DNA of 64,000 nt, taken from contig WNNJ02000280.1 of the NCBI GenBank assembly GCA_012934845.2, positions 31,071-95,070 on the forward strand. Reading direction: 5' to 3'. Source of the DNA: Pomphorhynchus laevis (taxonomy: Eukaryota; Acanthocephala; Palaeacanthocephala; Echinorhynchida; Pomphorhynchidae). The notes under the pieces were generated by a model, which was not told the origin of the DNA, ran no database searches, and saw only the letters and a program-made list of their open reading frames with translations. A program made the position numbers and the translations under genes. Of this stretch, positions 1-9,700 are shown piece after piece (positions within the stretch are counted from its first letter, which is position 1; each line of letters opens with the position of its first letter).

Positions 1-29
1 AAACAATAAATATATTAAGAATAAGAATT

Positions 30-296
30 GCGATTAAAGTTCATTAGCAGTTACTAATATATTATCAGGTTTTGGATACTATTCTTCAAGCAAGCAGGTA
101 CGCCAAATACACGCTAATGAAGTATATATGATGAAAGTTGATTATATACTATCTTATTTTAATACAAACTATATTATTTATTATCCAGCCATAAATAGTT
201 CGCACGATAGTTTAAATTTATTAAATAATATTTTGTTGATTTATATATTTTACTATTTTCTGTTTGATTTCATTTTTAAAGTAACTTGTTTAAATA
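30..296 (-). mobile_element. Penelope-like element 3'-end fragment, unit 1
   Basis: The reverse complement matches the end of the PLE reading frame and its 3' UTR as seen in the copy at 61900-62260, but is strongly diverged. The UTR part lies at about 40-190 and the remnant of the last ~35 codons at 191-296. It abuts the next unit in the same orientation, so the two are head-to-tail. Orientation and identity rest on direct comparison within this window. Confidence 0.6.
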
Positions 297-776
297 CATG
301 CTAATGATGTATCTCCTCTGATAAAACTATCTAGTGTCTTATTCTAATACAAAGTATATTATTTATTATTCATCCATAAAAATTTGCCACTTAAGAGTTT
401 AAATTTGTTTTTAATATTATTGTGTTGATTTATATATCTTACTATTTTCTGCTTGATGTTATTTTTATTGTAACTTTGTTTAAAATATGTATCTATTAAA
501 TTATTTAAATGATTTTGTAGAAAGTCAATATAATTACATACTGTTGCAATTCTTAAAATTTCATTATTTAATGTATTATATTTTATATTATACGGTATGC
601 ATGAATGCTCATGCAAAAATATGTTTCTTGTAAATTTAAATATGTCATCTTTACGATATAAATTAATAGTAGTTTTAGTTAATGTTAATTTAATGTTCAT
701 ATCTAGATATACACCTTCTTTATCATTAATATTGCCATTTAAATCGTGATTTAAATTAATTTCGATTTTTTGAAAG
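294..776 (-). mobile_element. Penelope-like element 3'-end fragment, unit 2
   Basis: Positions 359-700 on the minus strand encode 113 residues nearly identical to the C-terminus of the PLE reverse transcriptase protein at 61726-62064, including the ending KFLWMNNK against KFLWMDNK. Upstream the same frame continues to about 776 with [11 protein letters not shown], which in the longer copy follows the RYIDD catalytic motif. Downstream (lower coordinates) the 3' UTR begins with the same bases as at 62065. The copy is 5'-truncated just after the catalytic core, as is common for target-primed retroelements. Confidence 0.75.
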
Positions 777-1000
777 ACATTAAATCATCTCATTTCAGTA
801 ATAAAATATGTTTCGTGTAAAATAAATGATAACATTTTTTCAGTTTATATAATAAACTGAAATAAGAATCATTTTTGTTAATGTAAAATGTAAAGTGTAA
901 TTTTAAATATCATCTTTATGATAATAATTTTAATAAACGCCAATTCAATGTTTATATCCGTATAAATAGCTTTCTTATCAATTATAAATTTTATAAATTA
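777..1000 (-). mobile_element. Diverged Penelope-like element 3' coding fragment, unit 3
   Basis: Around 895-985 the minus strand resembles the same coding stretch as 630-720 (the LYRKDD to YLDM part of the PLE protein) but with many substitutions and gaps. It is the third PLE 3' fragment in the same orientation. A small perfect hairpin, TCAGTTTAT with ATAAACTGA around a 3-nt loop, sits inside it at 840-860. Confidence 0.45.
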
Positions 1001-2094
1001 ATACCAATCTTATAAATTATGTGATCTGGATAAATCATAGCAAATAAATTAAATTTTAAGTTAATTAATATATTCATTGTAAATTGAACTATATATTAAA
1101 TAAAAAACTATATATAATACAAATTACGTAAAATATATAACTTAAATACATTTTAAAATAAATATATACTTTACTAAAACACTCTTATAAAGTGAATGCA
1201 TTATCAAAATATTAATCTTTAAATAAAATAACATTAACTACCTAATATACGGAATAGATATACCGATACATTTCGGGATTAATTTACAATTTTTAATCAT
1301 TACGTTTTAAAAGCTCAGTAAGCTTTAAGTAAACTTTTTTGAACACAAAATTAGAGTTTAAAGTGGTAATCTAATTGTGTTAAAGAACTAACTAGAGAAC
1401 CAGAAAATGTTTGATGTCGGCACATATTTTGTACAATCGAATTTTGTATTTTACAAAGTATACAATTAAATCAACTTCACGAAAACGTGAAATTGATTTA
1501 GTTATAGCAAAAATTATAATTTCGATAGCTTCCGCTATTATCGTCGGGAATCCAAAACGAAAAAAAATTATTTTGAATTCTTCTATTTTGATTGCAAGAG
1601 CAATCGAAATATTAAATATGATAAAATATTTATTATTTTTGTATATTAAAATAAAATCCCTTCTTTCTTTCACTTTACAAAACTGTTTTATTTTAATTTG
1701 ATGACATTAATAATTAATTGTGAATCACGGCAGAACTTAATGTGAAACATTACAAATGAACCTTCCAGTTTTAATATTATAATTTTAAAATTAAAATATT
1801 ATGCAAGTTGTGTTAGATTCGAGTATTAAGTGTTTATATTAAGTTTATATAAAGTGTTTATCAGTATTTACTGATTAAAATTTTCAGATTTCATGAAACA
1901 AATCTGAAATTTTCACTGACAAAATGTTGTTTCAAATGCTCCACATTTAAATGTTGGATAGTATAAGTTAAGATATGAACACCACGAAAAATTAAAAAGA
2001 AACAGATTAAAACAAGTGTTTAAATTTACAAATGCATTTCCATTTTTCATTAATGTTTTTGATACAATTGAAATTAGATAGTTTCCAACGGTAC
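1000..2094. other. AT-rich region without a recognised gene
   Basis: No gene is supported here. Open frames on both strands at 1392-1701 overlap each other and look accidental. The stretch contains an imperfect hairpin at 1342-1381 (AACACAAAATTAGA against TCTAATTGTGTT). At about 1518-1557 it also holds one copy of the dispersed repeat whose core is GATAGC-4 nt-GCTAT, listed among the findings. Confidence 0.5.
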
Positions 2095-4150
2095 CAGATT
2101 TGCAGTGGTATACAACAACAAATATAGTTAGGGAAAAATAAAAAATAAATTGATGACCTCTAATTCTTGTTCTGATACAACATCTGTTATTTATTAGTCA
2201 ATTCATAAAAATTGACTTTTATTTTAAATTTCAATTTATAATTCATCTTAATATAAACTTATTTAAACTTATTTATTATTATTTAAAATATTTCCGAAAC
2301 CTGATAACAAATCAGTTCCTCCTGATGACCTCTAGTCCTTATACTGATACAATGTATATTATTGTTTATTATTGTTAGAGGAGTTAGGGGCCCAGACCTG
2401 ATAGCATAGCAGTTTTTCCTGATGACCTCTAATTCTTATTATGATACAACGTATGTTAATATTTAGTCAATTCATAAAAATTGATTTTTATTTTTAATTT
2501 CAGTTTATAATTTATCTTGATATAAATTATATAAAATCTTATAACAATTATTTATTATTCATTAATATTTTATTATTTAACTATTTAACTTTTATTTTGA
2601 ATTATTTTTAATTTGCAATATAAAATACGTAGATTCAGTTAGCTCTTTTGATAGTTAAATTATTACTGTAAAAGCCATAGTCGGATATCACAAAAGAATA
2701 GTGTAAAAGTCGTAAATGTTAAAGAACGAGTCTGCACTTTAATAATATTTGATAAATTAATGCATCGAAATTAATGCATTTAAAACAAATTCATCAATAA
2801 TGGATGTAAACTAATAGAAAATAATAGAATAACTGATAAATAACAAACTTTAATTTATAAATAAATATAAATTTATTATTATTTATTGTTGGATGGATAA
2901 TAAATAATATACTTTGCATTAGAATAAGATACTAGATAGTTATTTCAGAGGAAATACATCATTAGCATGTATTTGGCCCCGCTGCTATGTTGGGTAGAGG
3001 AGTTAGGGGCCGAAACCTGATAGCATAACAGTTCCTCCTGATTACCTCTAATTCTTATTCTGATACAACGTCTGTTATTTATTAGTCAATTCATAAAAAT
3101 TACGTTTATTTTAAATTTCAATTTTTTAACTTGATTTAAATTATAAAAAATCTTATAACAATTATTTATTTTATTATTTAATTATTTAATTTTTTATTTG
3201 GCATTATTTTTTATTGATAAATACTATTAATAATATAAAATTTTAAAACAAATATTTATTATTTAATTTTTATTTGACATTATTTTTTATTAATAAATAA
3301 TATAAAATACGTAGACTCAAGTAGCTGAACAGATTTACCACTATTAACTACTCTGTTGTACAAATTAAACTAATATAGCAGTTAATTATTTATTATTATT
3401 TATTATTTTATTATTTAATTTTTATTTAGCATTATTTTTAATTTGTAAATAATATAAATTATAAAAAAATTTTAAAACAATAAGTAGACTATAAAATATA
3501 TTTATAAATAATAAATATATTAAGTACATAAATATATTAAGTAAATAACAAATATATTAATTATGCGTATATAAAATACGGAGAATCAATTAGCTGATCA
3601 GATTTGCCAGTATTAACTCCTCTGTTGTGACAATGATATTGCTAAAATTGTGAATACTTGCACTAATCTAGCAGTTTAAATTTCAATTTTAAATTTTAAA
3701 AAATTTAAATTATTTATCATTAATTTTAATTTATAAATAATATAAAATACGTGGAATCAATTAGTCTCATATTTTGGCTCCTAATTTAAGATAGGAGTCA
3801 AAATATGATCCGAAACCTAATATCATAAAGGCTTATAATGATAACTTATAATCCTTATTCTAATACATCGTCTGTTATTTATTATTCAATTCATCAAAAT
3901 TGACTTTTATTTTAAATATAAATTTATTTTAACTGGATATAAATTATATAACATCTTGTATAACAATCATTTATTATTTATAATTAAATATTATTTAATT
4001 ATTTTAATATTATTTGGCATTAATTTAAATTTTTAAATAATATAAATATAATATAATTAAATATAATATAATTTTTATATAATATAAAATACGCATACTC
4101 AGTTAGCTGATCCGGTTTATTGAATTGAAAACTAATACTCAGATAATAAA
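2095..4150 (+). repeat. Array of Penelope-like element 3'-UTR fragments
   Basis: The PLE 3' UTR seen once at 62065-62370 recurs here several times in the same orientation. The 19-base string TTAGTCAATTCATAAAAAT occurs exactly at 2194, 2463, 3082 and 62239, with a variant near 3880. The block CCTCCTGATGACCTCT recurs at about 2320 and 62190, with variants near 2415 and 3025. A later UTR block with AAATACGTAGACTCAGTTAGCTG or close variants recurs near 2625, 3305, 3570, 3740 and 4085. The unit from about 2885 also keeps the last codons of the protein (WMDNK then stop). Units vary in length and divergence, so this is a head-to-tail pile of truncated 3' ends rather than a satellite. Confidence 0.7.
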
Positions 4151-4460
4151 AATTGAATTTAATTTTAATATTTCGAGAGAACAAATCTGCCCACCAGGAA
4201 AGCATTGAAAACCACAATTTTTAATTAAAAAATTGATTAATAATTTAGTTTTATCAATAAACGCACAAGAATGTCACTTAACGACATTATTGTTGGAAAA
4301 AAAACAGGTTTTGTGATGCTGTTTTTTTAAAATGCTCGATTTTAAAAAAACTTAAGCCTTTATTATACTTTTAAATTCTTAAAAATAATACTTTAAAGTA
4401 TTAAATATAATTTTAATAATAAATACTAAACCCAATCTTCTCCCATTTCAAATATATAGT

Positions 4461-5370
4461 TATTATAGGAACGAAGAAGAAAATATCCTTTGTTTGATAA
4501 AAATTCTATATTTCGATAGCTCCTGCTATCATCATGATTACAAAAAATAGGCTTCCATATCGATGATCACCTTTCCCTTAAACCCTTCGTCCGTGAAAAG
4601 GTACGCTCGTCTAACTTAATTCTCCGTGACATCCGCCGTATCCGCCAACTTATCGACTTCCGTTCTTATGTCTCTTCTTTCGTCGCTTCTTTTCCCTAAA
4701 ATCGATTACTGCCTTAGCCTTTTCGCCAATTCTCCAAAATCCATCATCCTACCCCTACAACGAATAATCAACACCGCCGTTCAAGTGCTCTTTCGTCTCC
4801 GTCGCTTCGACCACACATCCACATATTTTGCCTAACTCTCCTGGCCCACCATCCACATCCGCATCAAACTCCGCCTTCTTCTCGTTATCTTTCGTCTCAT
4901 CGCTGTCGGCTCCCCATCGTTCATCAACCTTCCTTTCTTAGACGATACTCGCCCCACCTCGCTATCGCTTCGTTTCTGTCATACCCTCTTACTCCACGTT
5001 CCTAATTACTCCAACAACTACGGTCTCCGATCCTTCCTCGTCGCCGCCTCACTTGCCTGGAATCAACTCCCTCTCGACGTCCGCCGCGCCCCCTCCTTTA
5101 TCACATTCAAACACCTCCTCCGTTCACACCTTTTCGACACCTGAATCACTGTTTTGTTTTGTTGTGGTCATGTAAGCGTGCGCTGGCACGCATTTGGCAC
5201 GTTAAAATAAATCCTTTTTTAAATGTTTCACATATCTTCGAAATGTTTTTTCACATTTTCAAAATGTAAAACATTTTTTTTGTAATCCTGATGATGATAG
5301 CAGGAGCTATCGAAATATAGAATTTTTATCAAACAAAGGATAATTTCTTCTTCGTTCCTGTAATAATATA
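4461..5370. mobile_element. Palindromic MITE-like element with a LINE fragment in its loop
   Basis: The arm at 4461-4553 is repeated in reverse complement at about 5278-5370 with roughly nine bases in ten identical. Each arm includes ATTTCGATAGCTCCTGCTAT and GGAACGAAGAAGAAA. Long terminal inverted arms without coding capacity are typical of hairpin MITEs. The loop at 4551-5222 holds a separately recognised family A LINE 3' fragment, so the LINE probably landed in the loop. No target-site duplication was identified, so the superfamily is unassigned. Confidence 0.55.
4551..5222 (+). mobile_element. Family A LINE, 5'-truncated 3' fragment
   Basis: The plus strand matches the last ~220 residues and tail of the family A LINE: LLFPKIDYCLSLFANSPKSI, the downstream LAWNQLPLDVRRAPSFITFK and the final stop. 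It ends with the family tail (stem-loop GCGTGCGCTGGCACGC, then TTAAAATAAAT and a T run). The reading frame is interrupted, so it is a dead copy. This is the C-terminal domain of a CR1/L2-like reverse transcriptase protein; the catalytic part is absent. Confidence 0.85.
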
Positions 5371-5587
5371 TAATTTTAATACTTTAAAGTTCAAATAAAA
5401 TAATGCAGAACTATTTAAAAATATTTGATTAGTTAGACGTAATAAAAGTGGCGACATTTGAGTAGACGCAATACTCTATAACCCTCTATGAAAGTACTAG
5501 TATTTTAAAAAATTGATAAAATAACAATAATAATTTAAAAATTAACATTTCTTACGTTAATTTTCGGAAGATGCTTGTAGTTACTAA

Positions 5588-5790
5588 CGAAATATCAAAA
5601 TGATTTTTCTTGTCGTTCAACTATTATACCTGATAGTTCCTGGAAATTTAAAAATTAATTTTTTAAACGTTTATACGTGTTAAACGTTTAACCATTAGAA
5701 ATATATTCATCCTAATCTGCATTTAAATTTTTAAATATCCAGGAACAATAAGGTATAATAAACGACAAGAAAAATCATTTTGATATTTCG
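5588..5790. mobile_element. Palindromic MITE-like hairpin
   Basis: The arm at 5588-5656 is repeated inverted at 5725-5790 with a few mismatches and a 2-base gap. Shared pieces include CGAAATATCAAAATGATTTT and CTTGTCGTT. The loop is AT-rich and codes for nothing. The arms differ from those of the element at 4461-5370 apart from the short CGAAATAT end. Confidence 0.55.
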
Positions 5791-6067
5791 CTAGAAATAA
5801 TAATATCATACGTTCCAATCAAATATTAAAAATTATTTCTAATATTTAAATACCGAAATTATTTACCTAATTGGTAAATAAACTTGGTCTAATAGTACAC
5901 AACACAAACAGGACTTGTCTTTGCTCAATGCCAACTGACGTTGATAAAAATAAAACTGAATGATTCCTATATAGGCAACATTTTATACTAAACGTTTCAT
6001 AAGATCATCATCTAGATTTAAAATCACAGGCTCCTTGATGTTATACTTGAAAGAAAAAATAATAAGT

Positions 6068-6073
6068 TTTATT
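6068..6073 (-). promoter_or_regulatory. Polyadenylation signal of RpL35A
   Basis: AATAAA on the minus strand begins 16 nt after the TAA stop. The implied 3' UTR is very short, as is common for ribosomal protein genes in compact genomes. Confidence 0.55.
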
Positions 6074-6088
6074 TTTTAGCACAACAAG

Positions 6089-6526
6089 TTAAACACGATG
6101 TGGATAAAGCATTACGCGGATGCGCTTACCCATCGCGGCGGGCGGAAGGTTTCTCTTGAATTTCGCTCTAACAACGCCGCTGTTACCGTGGGTTTTTATA
6201 ACTTTTCCCCACATTACTCTAATACGCGTAGGCTTCTTTTGCCACGGCTTTCGTTGCTGAGTTTTTGCTCGATACACATAAGCGCATCTTTTGCCAAGAT
6301 ACCATCTAGCTTCGTCCTTATTGAGAACTCCATCGAGACGTAGTAGCGACTGGCTTAAACGTTGCTTATGTCGTCCTCGTCGATAGCCAACAAAAACGCC
6401 TTTAACATACATGCGTCCGATTTTCGGTTTTGGAGTTTGCTTCTTAGATTTAGAATCCTTTGTCGCGGTCACAGTTGATGAAATAACGTCTTCGTGGACG
6501 CTATCGACTTCCATATGCTCACTCAT
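6089..6526 (-). CDS. RpL35A: 60S ribosomal protein eL33 (L35A)
   Basis: Encodes 145 residues of ribosomal protein eL33, a structural protein of the cytosolic large subunit. The conserved body starts near residue 37 (GRMYVKGVFVGYRRG) and continues through YLGKRCAYVYRAK, RIRVMWGKVIKTHGNSGVVR and the C-terminal PPAAMGKRIRVMLYPHRV, all family hallmarks. The first ~36 residues (acidic, then a Ser/Lys-rich stretch) form an N-terminal extension not usual in eL33 and could in part be a poorly chosen start. However, the only downstream in-frame Met before the core lies within it (MYVKG). The frame is uninterrupted over its whole length. An AATAAA signal follows the stop by about 16 nt and there is no genomic poly(A) tract, so I favour a live gene over a processed retrocopy. 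It is the only non-transposon gene in the left 49 kb. Confidence 0.93.
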   Translation of the reverse strand: MSEHMEVDSVHEDVISSTVTATKDSKSKKQTPKPKIGRMYVKGVFVGYRRGRHKQRLSQSLLRLDGVLNKDEARWYLGKRCAYVYRAKTQQRKPWQKKPTRIRVMWGKVIKTHGNSGVVRAKFKRNLPPAAMGKRIRVMLYPHRV

Positions 6527-6560
6527 CTATTAATAGCATGCCAAATGTTACAAATGTTAT

Positions 6561-6590
6561 GAACAATTTAGAAATTGTTCATTTTATACT
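6561..6590 (-). promoter_or_regulatory. Candidate core promoter of RpL35A
   Basis: On the minus strand a TATA-like AGTATAAAAT (6581-6590) lies about 55 nt before the start codon. It is followed at once by a perfect inverted repeat, GAACAATTT-AG-AAATTGTTC (6561-6580). Spacing fits transcription starting about 30 nt downstream, giving a short 5' UTR. This is inferred from position and sequence only. Confidence 0.35.
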
Positions 6591-6599
6591 AAGGAGATA

Positions 6600-6927
6600 A
6601 AATTAGTAAATTACATTGAAAATTATTTTTAAAGCATTTGACGAAAATTATAAATTTAAAATTTATCAAACAGATTGCAAAAAAAATAAAATCATTTGAA
6701 ATTCGTCTATTTTATCGCATTTATAGGTTCGCGAAAAGTCTAAATACATAAAAAAAATAACATCGCCTATTAGAAGCGAAATCGAAAATTAATTTTTAAT
6801 TAACGACTAAAGAGAATCATATGTATGCTATAATCACAAATTTTATAAAGCACTCAAAGATTAAATCATTAAATTATAAAAATCAATTTCTAAAAATAAT
6901 TATTTATTTTGAGTCTTGAATAATATA
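6600..6927. other. AT-rich intergenic stretch
   Basis: Nothing is recognised between the RpL35A promoter and the LINE tail at 6928. No open frame resembles a known family. Confidence 0.5.
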
Positions 6928-7095
6928 ATAATTTATTTAACGTGGCAAATGCGTGCCAGCTGCACGCTTACAAGTCCATTAATAAAAACAGAAAAAATCA
7001 AGCAGATAAATTAGTTAAATTGTTTAAATGGGATCGGATTTAGCGATTGAAGCACGGCAGGAAAGTTAAATGGAGTATATGAATATACCGATGGT
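6928..7095 (-). mobile_element. Family A2 LINE 3' end, short 5'-truncated copy
   Basis: The reverse complement gives the A2 subfamily ending, with FPAVLQS and NPIPFKQF equivalent to LPCFKGQ and SHLNTL at 13250-13300. Then come a stop, GGACTTGTAAGCGTGCAGCTGGCACGC and ATTTGCCACGTTAAATAAAT. Only the last ~30 codons and tail are present. The terminal stem-loop differs from that at 13336-13352 by a compensatory pair, described in the findings. Confidence 0.7.
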
Positions 7096-7099
7096 ATCA

Positions 7100-7549
7100 C
7101 GAAAGATTTATAATAAGATTGAGAAATAGTCAATCAAATGTCAACAACAATAATTACGCCTGTAAGTGAGCAATTATAAGTGAGCAAATATGATTACACA
7201 AATTTTAAGAATCTTTCCTTACAAAAAACACATATTTACATCTAATTAAGCGTTTAGAAAAGACCATCAGAGAACAAAACATGCGCATAATATTCAAACA
7301 AAATAAAGTGAAAATTGCTTGTTGTATCCTTCTAAGGTGAAGACAAACAGGAAATTGGACGAGAGAACAGATTCGAGAACTATTACGTTTGGTCATAACA
7401 TATGTACTTAATAAATTGATCTGACTAAACAAATCAAAGCAAAATTATGCACATTTAAAGTGATACATAATTTACAGGCATAATTTAAAATTGATGCCAT
7501 AAAATATAAAGATATGTTAAATATTTGTTAAATATGTTTATGGCTGTGT
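7100..7549. other. Unassigned stretch
   Basis: No gene or element is supported. An open frame of 75 codons on the minus strand at 7205-7432 resembles nothing I recognise and is probably chance. Confidence 0.4.
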
Positions 7550-7752
7550 TGTGTCTAGGAATTTAGGGCCGAAACCTGATATTATCGCATTTCATTCGAT
7601 CCTTTCATCCAATGATTGATGACATCCAATCCCTATTCTGATAGAGGTCATCAGGAGGATAACCTCAATTAGAGGTCATCCTCCTGATGACCTCTAATTC
7701 TTATTCTGATACAACGTCTGTCATTTATTAGACAATTCATAAAAATTGACTT
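7550..7752 (+). repeat. Penelope-like element 3'-UTR fragment with hairpin
   Basis: GGGCCGAAACCTGATA and the later CCTCCTGATGACCTCTAATT and TTCTGATACAACGTCTG are the PLE 3'-UTR blocks also seen at 62160-62260. In this copy 7644-7660 (GAGGTCATCAGGAGGAT) is an exact inverted repeat of 7678-7694, with a further inner stem CCTC/GAGG in the loop. The palindrome is not present in the other copies. Confidence 0.6.
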
Positions 7753-7756
7753 ATAA

Positions 7757-8822
7757 AAGGATTTATTTTAACGTGGCAAATGCGTGCCAGCGCACGCTTA
7801 CATGACCACAACAAAACAAAACTGTGAATCAGGTGTCGAGAAGGTGTGAACGGAGGAGGTGTTTGAATGTGATAAAGGAGGGAGCGCGGCGGACGTCGAG
7901 AGGGAGTTGATTCCAGGCGAGTGAGGCGGCGACGAGGAAGGATCGGAGACCGTAGTTGTTGGAGTAATTAGGAACGTGGAGTAAGAGGGTATGACAGGAA
8001 CGAAGCGATAGCGAGGTGGGGCGAGTATCGTCTAAGAAAGGAAGGTTGATGAACGATGGGGAGCCGACAGCGATGAGACGAAAAGTAATGAGAAGAAGGC
8101 GGAGTTTGATGCGGATGTGGATGGTGGGCCAGGAGAGTTGGGCAAAATATGTGGATGTGTGGTCGAAGCGACGGAGACAAAAGAGCACTCGAACGGCGGT
8201 GTTGATTATTCGTTGTAGGGGTAGGATGATGGATTTTGGAGAATTGGCGAAAAGGCTGAGGCAGTAATCGATTTTAGGGAAAAGAAGCGATGAAAGAAGA
8301 TACATACAAGAACGGAAGTCGATAAGGGGGCGGATACGGCGGATGTCACGAAGAATTAAGTTAGACGAGCGGACCTTGTCACGGACGAAGGGTTTAAGGG
8401 AAAGGTGATCATCGAAATGGAAGCCTAAGAAAGTGAGATTGTAGACTATAGGGATGATCGATGAGGCAAAAGATACAATGGGAGGAGATATGCTTGGTTT
8501 ACGGGGAAGGATCCACATTATTTTGGACTTTTCGGCGTTTAGAACGAGATGGAGATTGGAGAGACGTTTGTAGATAGAAGAAAGACAGTTACAGGCAGAA
8601 ATGCCGATATCGTGTATGCGATGTGCGGGTGCATGAGCATAGATTAGAATGTCGTCGGCGTATTGCATGACGTTAAAGGAGTAAGGTTTGATAAATGGAG
8701 AGAGATCGCCAAGCAAAAGAGAGAAAAGCAGGGGACCTAGGACTGAACCTTGTGGAACCCCGCAAAAAATAGGGATGGGAGGGGAGGATGATGAATTAGA
8801 ACAGACGCGAAAGGAACGGTAA
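7757..8822 (-). mobile_element. Family A LINE, 3' third with intact RT core frame
   Basis: A single open frame runs from 8887 to 7829 on the minus strand; the element part starts at about 8822, where the sequence leaves the family consensus. It holds reverse transcriptase motif B (GVPQGSVLGPLLFSLLLGD), motif C (MQYADDILIYAH) and the complete C-terminal domain to LLRSHLLDT. The tail GCGTGC/GCACGC stem-loop and TTAAAATAAAT follow at 7757-7810. About 330 element codons are uninterrupted, so this is one of the younger copies. It lacks the endonuclease and motif A because of 5' truncation and cannot be active. Confidence 0.88.
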
Positions 8823-8889
8823 TCATAATTGCTAATTATGCTAACGTCAGAAGTGATAAACTCGTTGTTTACTAAATATACTAGCAAAA

Positions 8890-9700
8890 CTGCAAAAAAA
8901 ATATTTCTAAATTCGTTGATCTTGCATCAAAATTGAAAAAGTTTCAAGAACGGATTAAAATCATAACATAACATTTACTTAAATTTATTTAAAAAAAATT
9001 CATTGTTCGCACTGATCCGAAAGTTGGGTTGTGGAGACAGTGCACTGACGAGAAGTGATCATGTATCACGGTCCTGAGTGGCCGACCATACTTCTCTCTC
9101 AGACAGTTCTAACCGTTCCTTGGCAAGATGGAAAGTTTGATCTCTCCTCCTATACTGAGGTCTGCCTTGAAGTCTCTGTTTCGAAAGTTCAATCTAGAAC
9201 ACTTCACAAGGAATAAGATCCATAGCTATCATCAAACGTGGTCTAACCACCTCAGCTGACTTCCTTCAACGAGGGGGAACAGCGACTACTCCATGATTCT
9301 AACGGATGACCGAGCTCGAACTTTATCACTAAAGTTAAACCCGGCCACAAACGAAGAAACCTTATTTCAGTCGCCTGTACTCGACATCTAGTCATTTGAT
9401 CATGACCTAAAGTTCATGCTTATAAGTGAGGATAAGTAAAAAGATTGAGCGATATATTTAAAGCTTATCTTGAAGGCTTAGCTTTCTCTTTACAATAACT
9501 GATCTGCGCGAAGAACCAATTATTGCGTTAGCTGTACATATCCGTCTCTAAATTCCTCCATTATTCCTACTGCTCAACGAAAATGGAACAAACATTTTTA
9601 CCGGCTTAAACACACAATCTAATAATATATTCAATTGTACAACATACAATCAACGAACAGTTATTAATAAAACCCTAATTTATTTATTTATCAACGAACT
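8890..9700. other. Unassigned, less AT-rich segment (possible solo LTR)
   Basis: Base composition shifts away from the flanking AT-rich DNA, but no frame is open and no family is recognised. A TGTGGAGACAG start near 9033 and a TATA-like stretch near 9450 would fit a solo LTR. I found no second copy in the window, so this is only a suggestion. Confidence 0.2.

Noticed and set aside
1392-1701. Overlapping open frames of about 95 codons on both strands
   Set aside because: They shadow each other, have AT-driven composition (Ile, Lys, Phe) and match no family. The region instead holds a copy of the dispersed palindromic repeat.
6089-6526. RpL35A as a processed retrocopy because it has no intron in the coding part
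   Set aside because: The frame is fully intact, has its own promoter-like sequence and AATAAA, and no poly(A) tract or target duplication was seen.
8016-8267. Plus-strand frame of 83 codons rich in Arg and Met
   Set aside because: It is antisense to the well-supported family A reverse transcriptase at 7829-8822.
9033-9700. Solo LTR
   Set aside because: A TG start and TATA-like bases are too common; no second copy, target duplication or matching internal element was found in the window.
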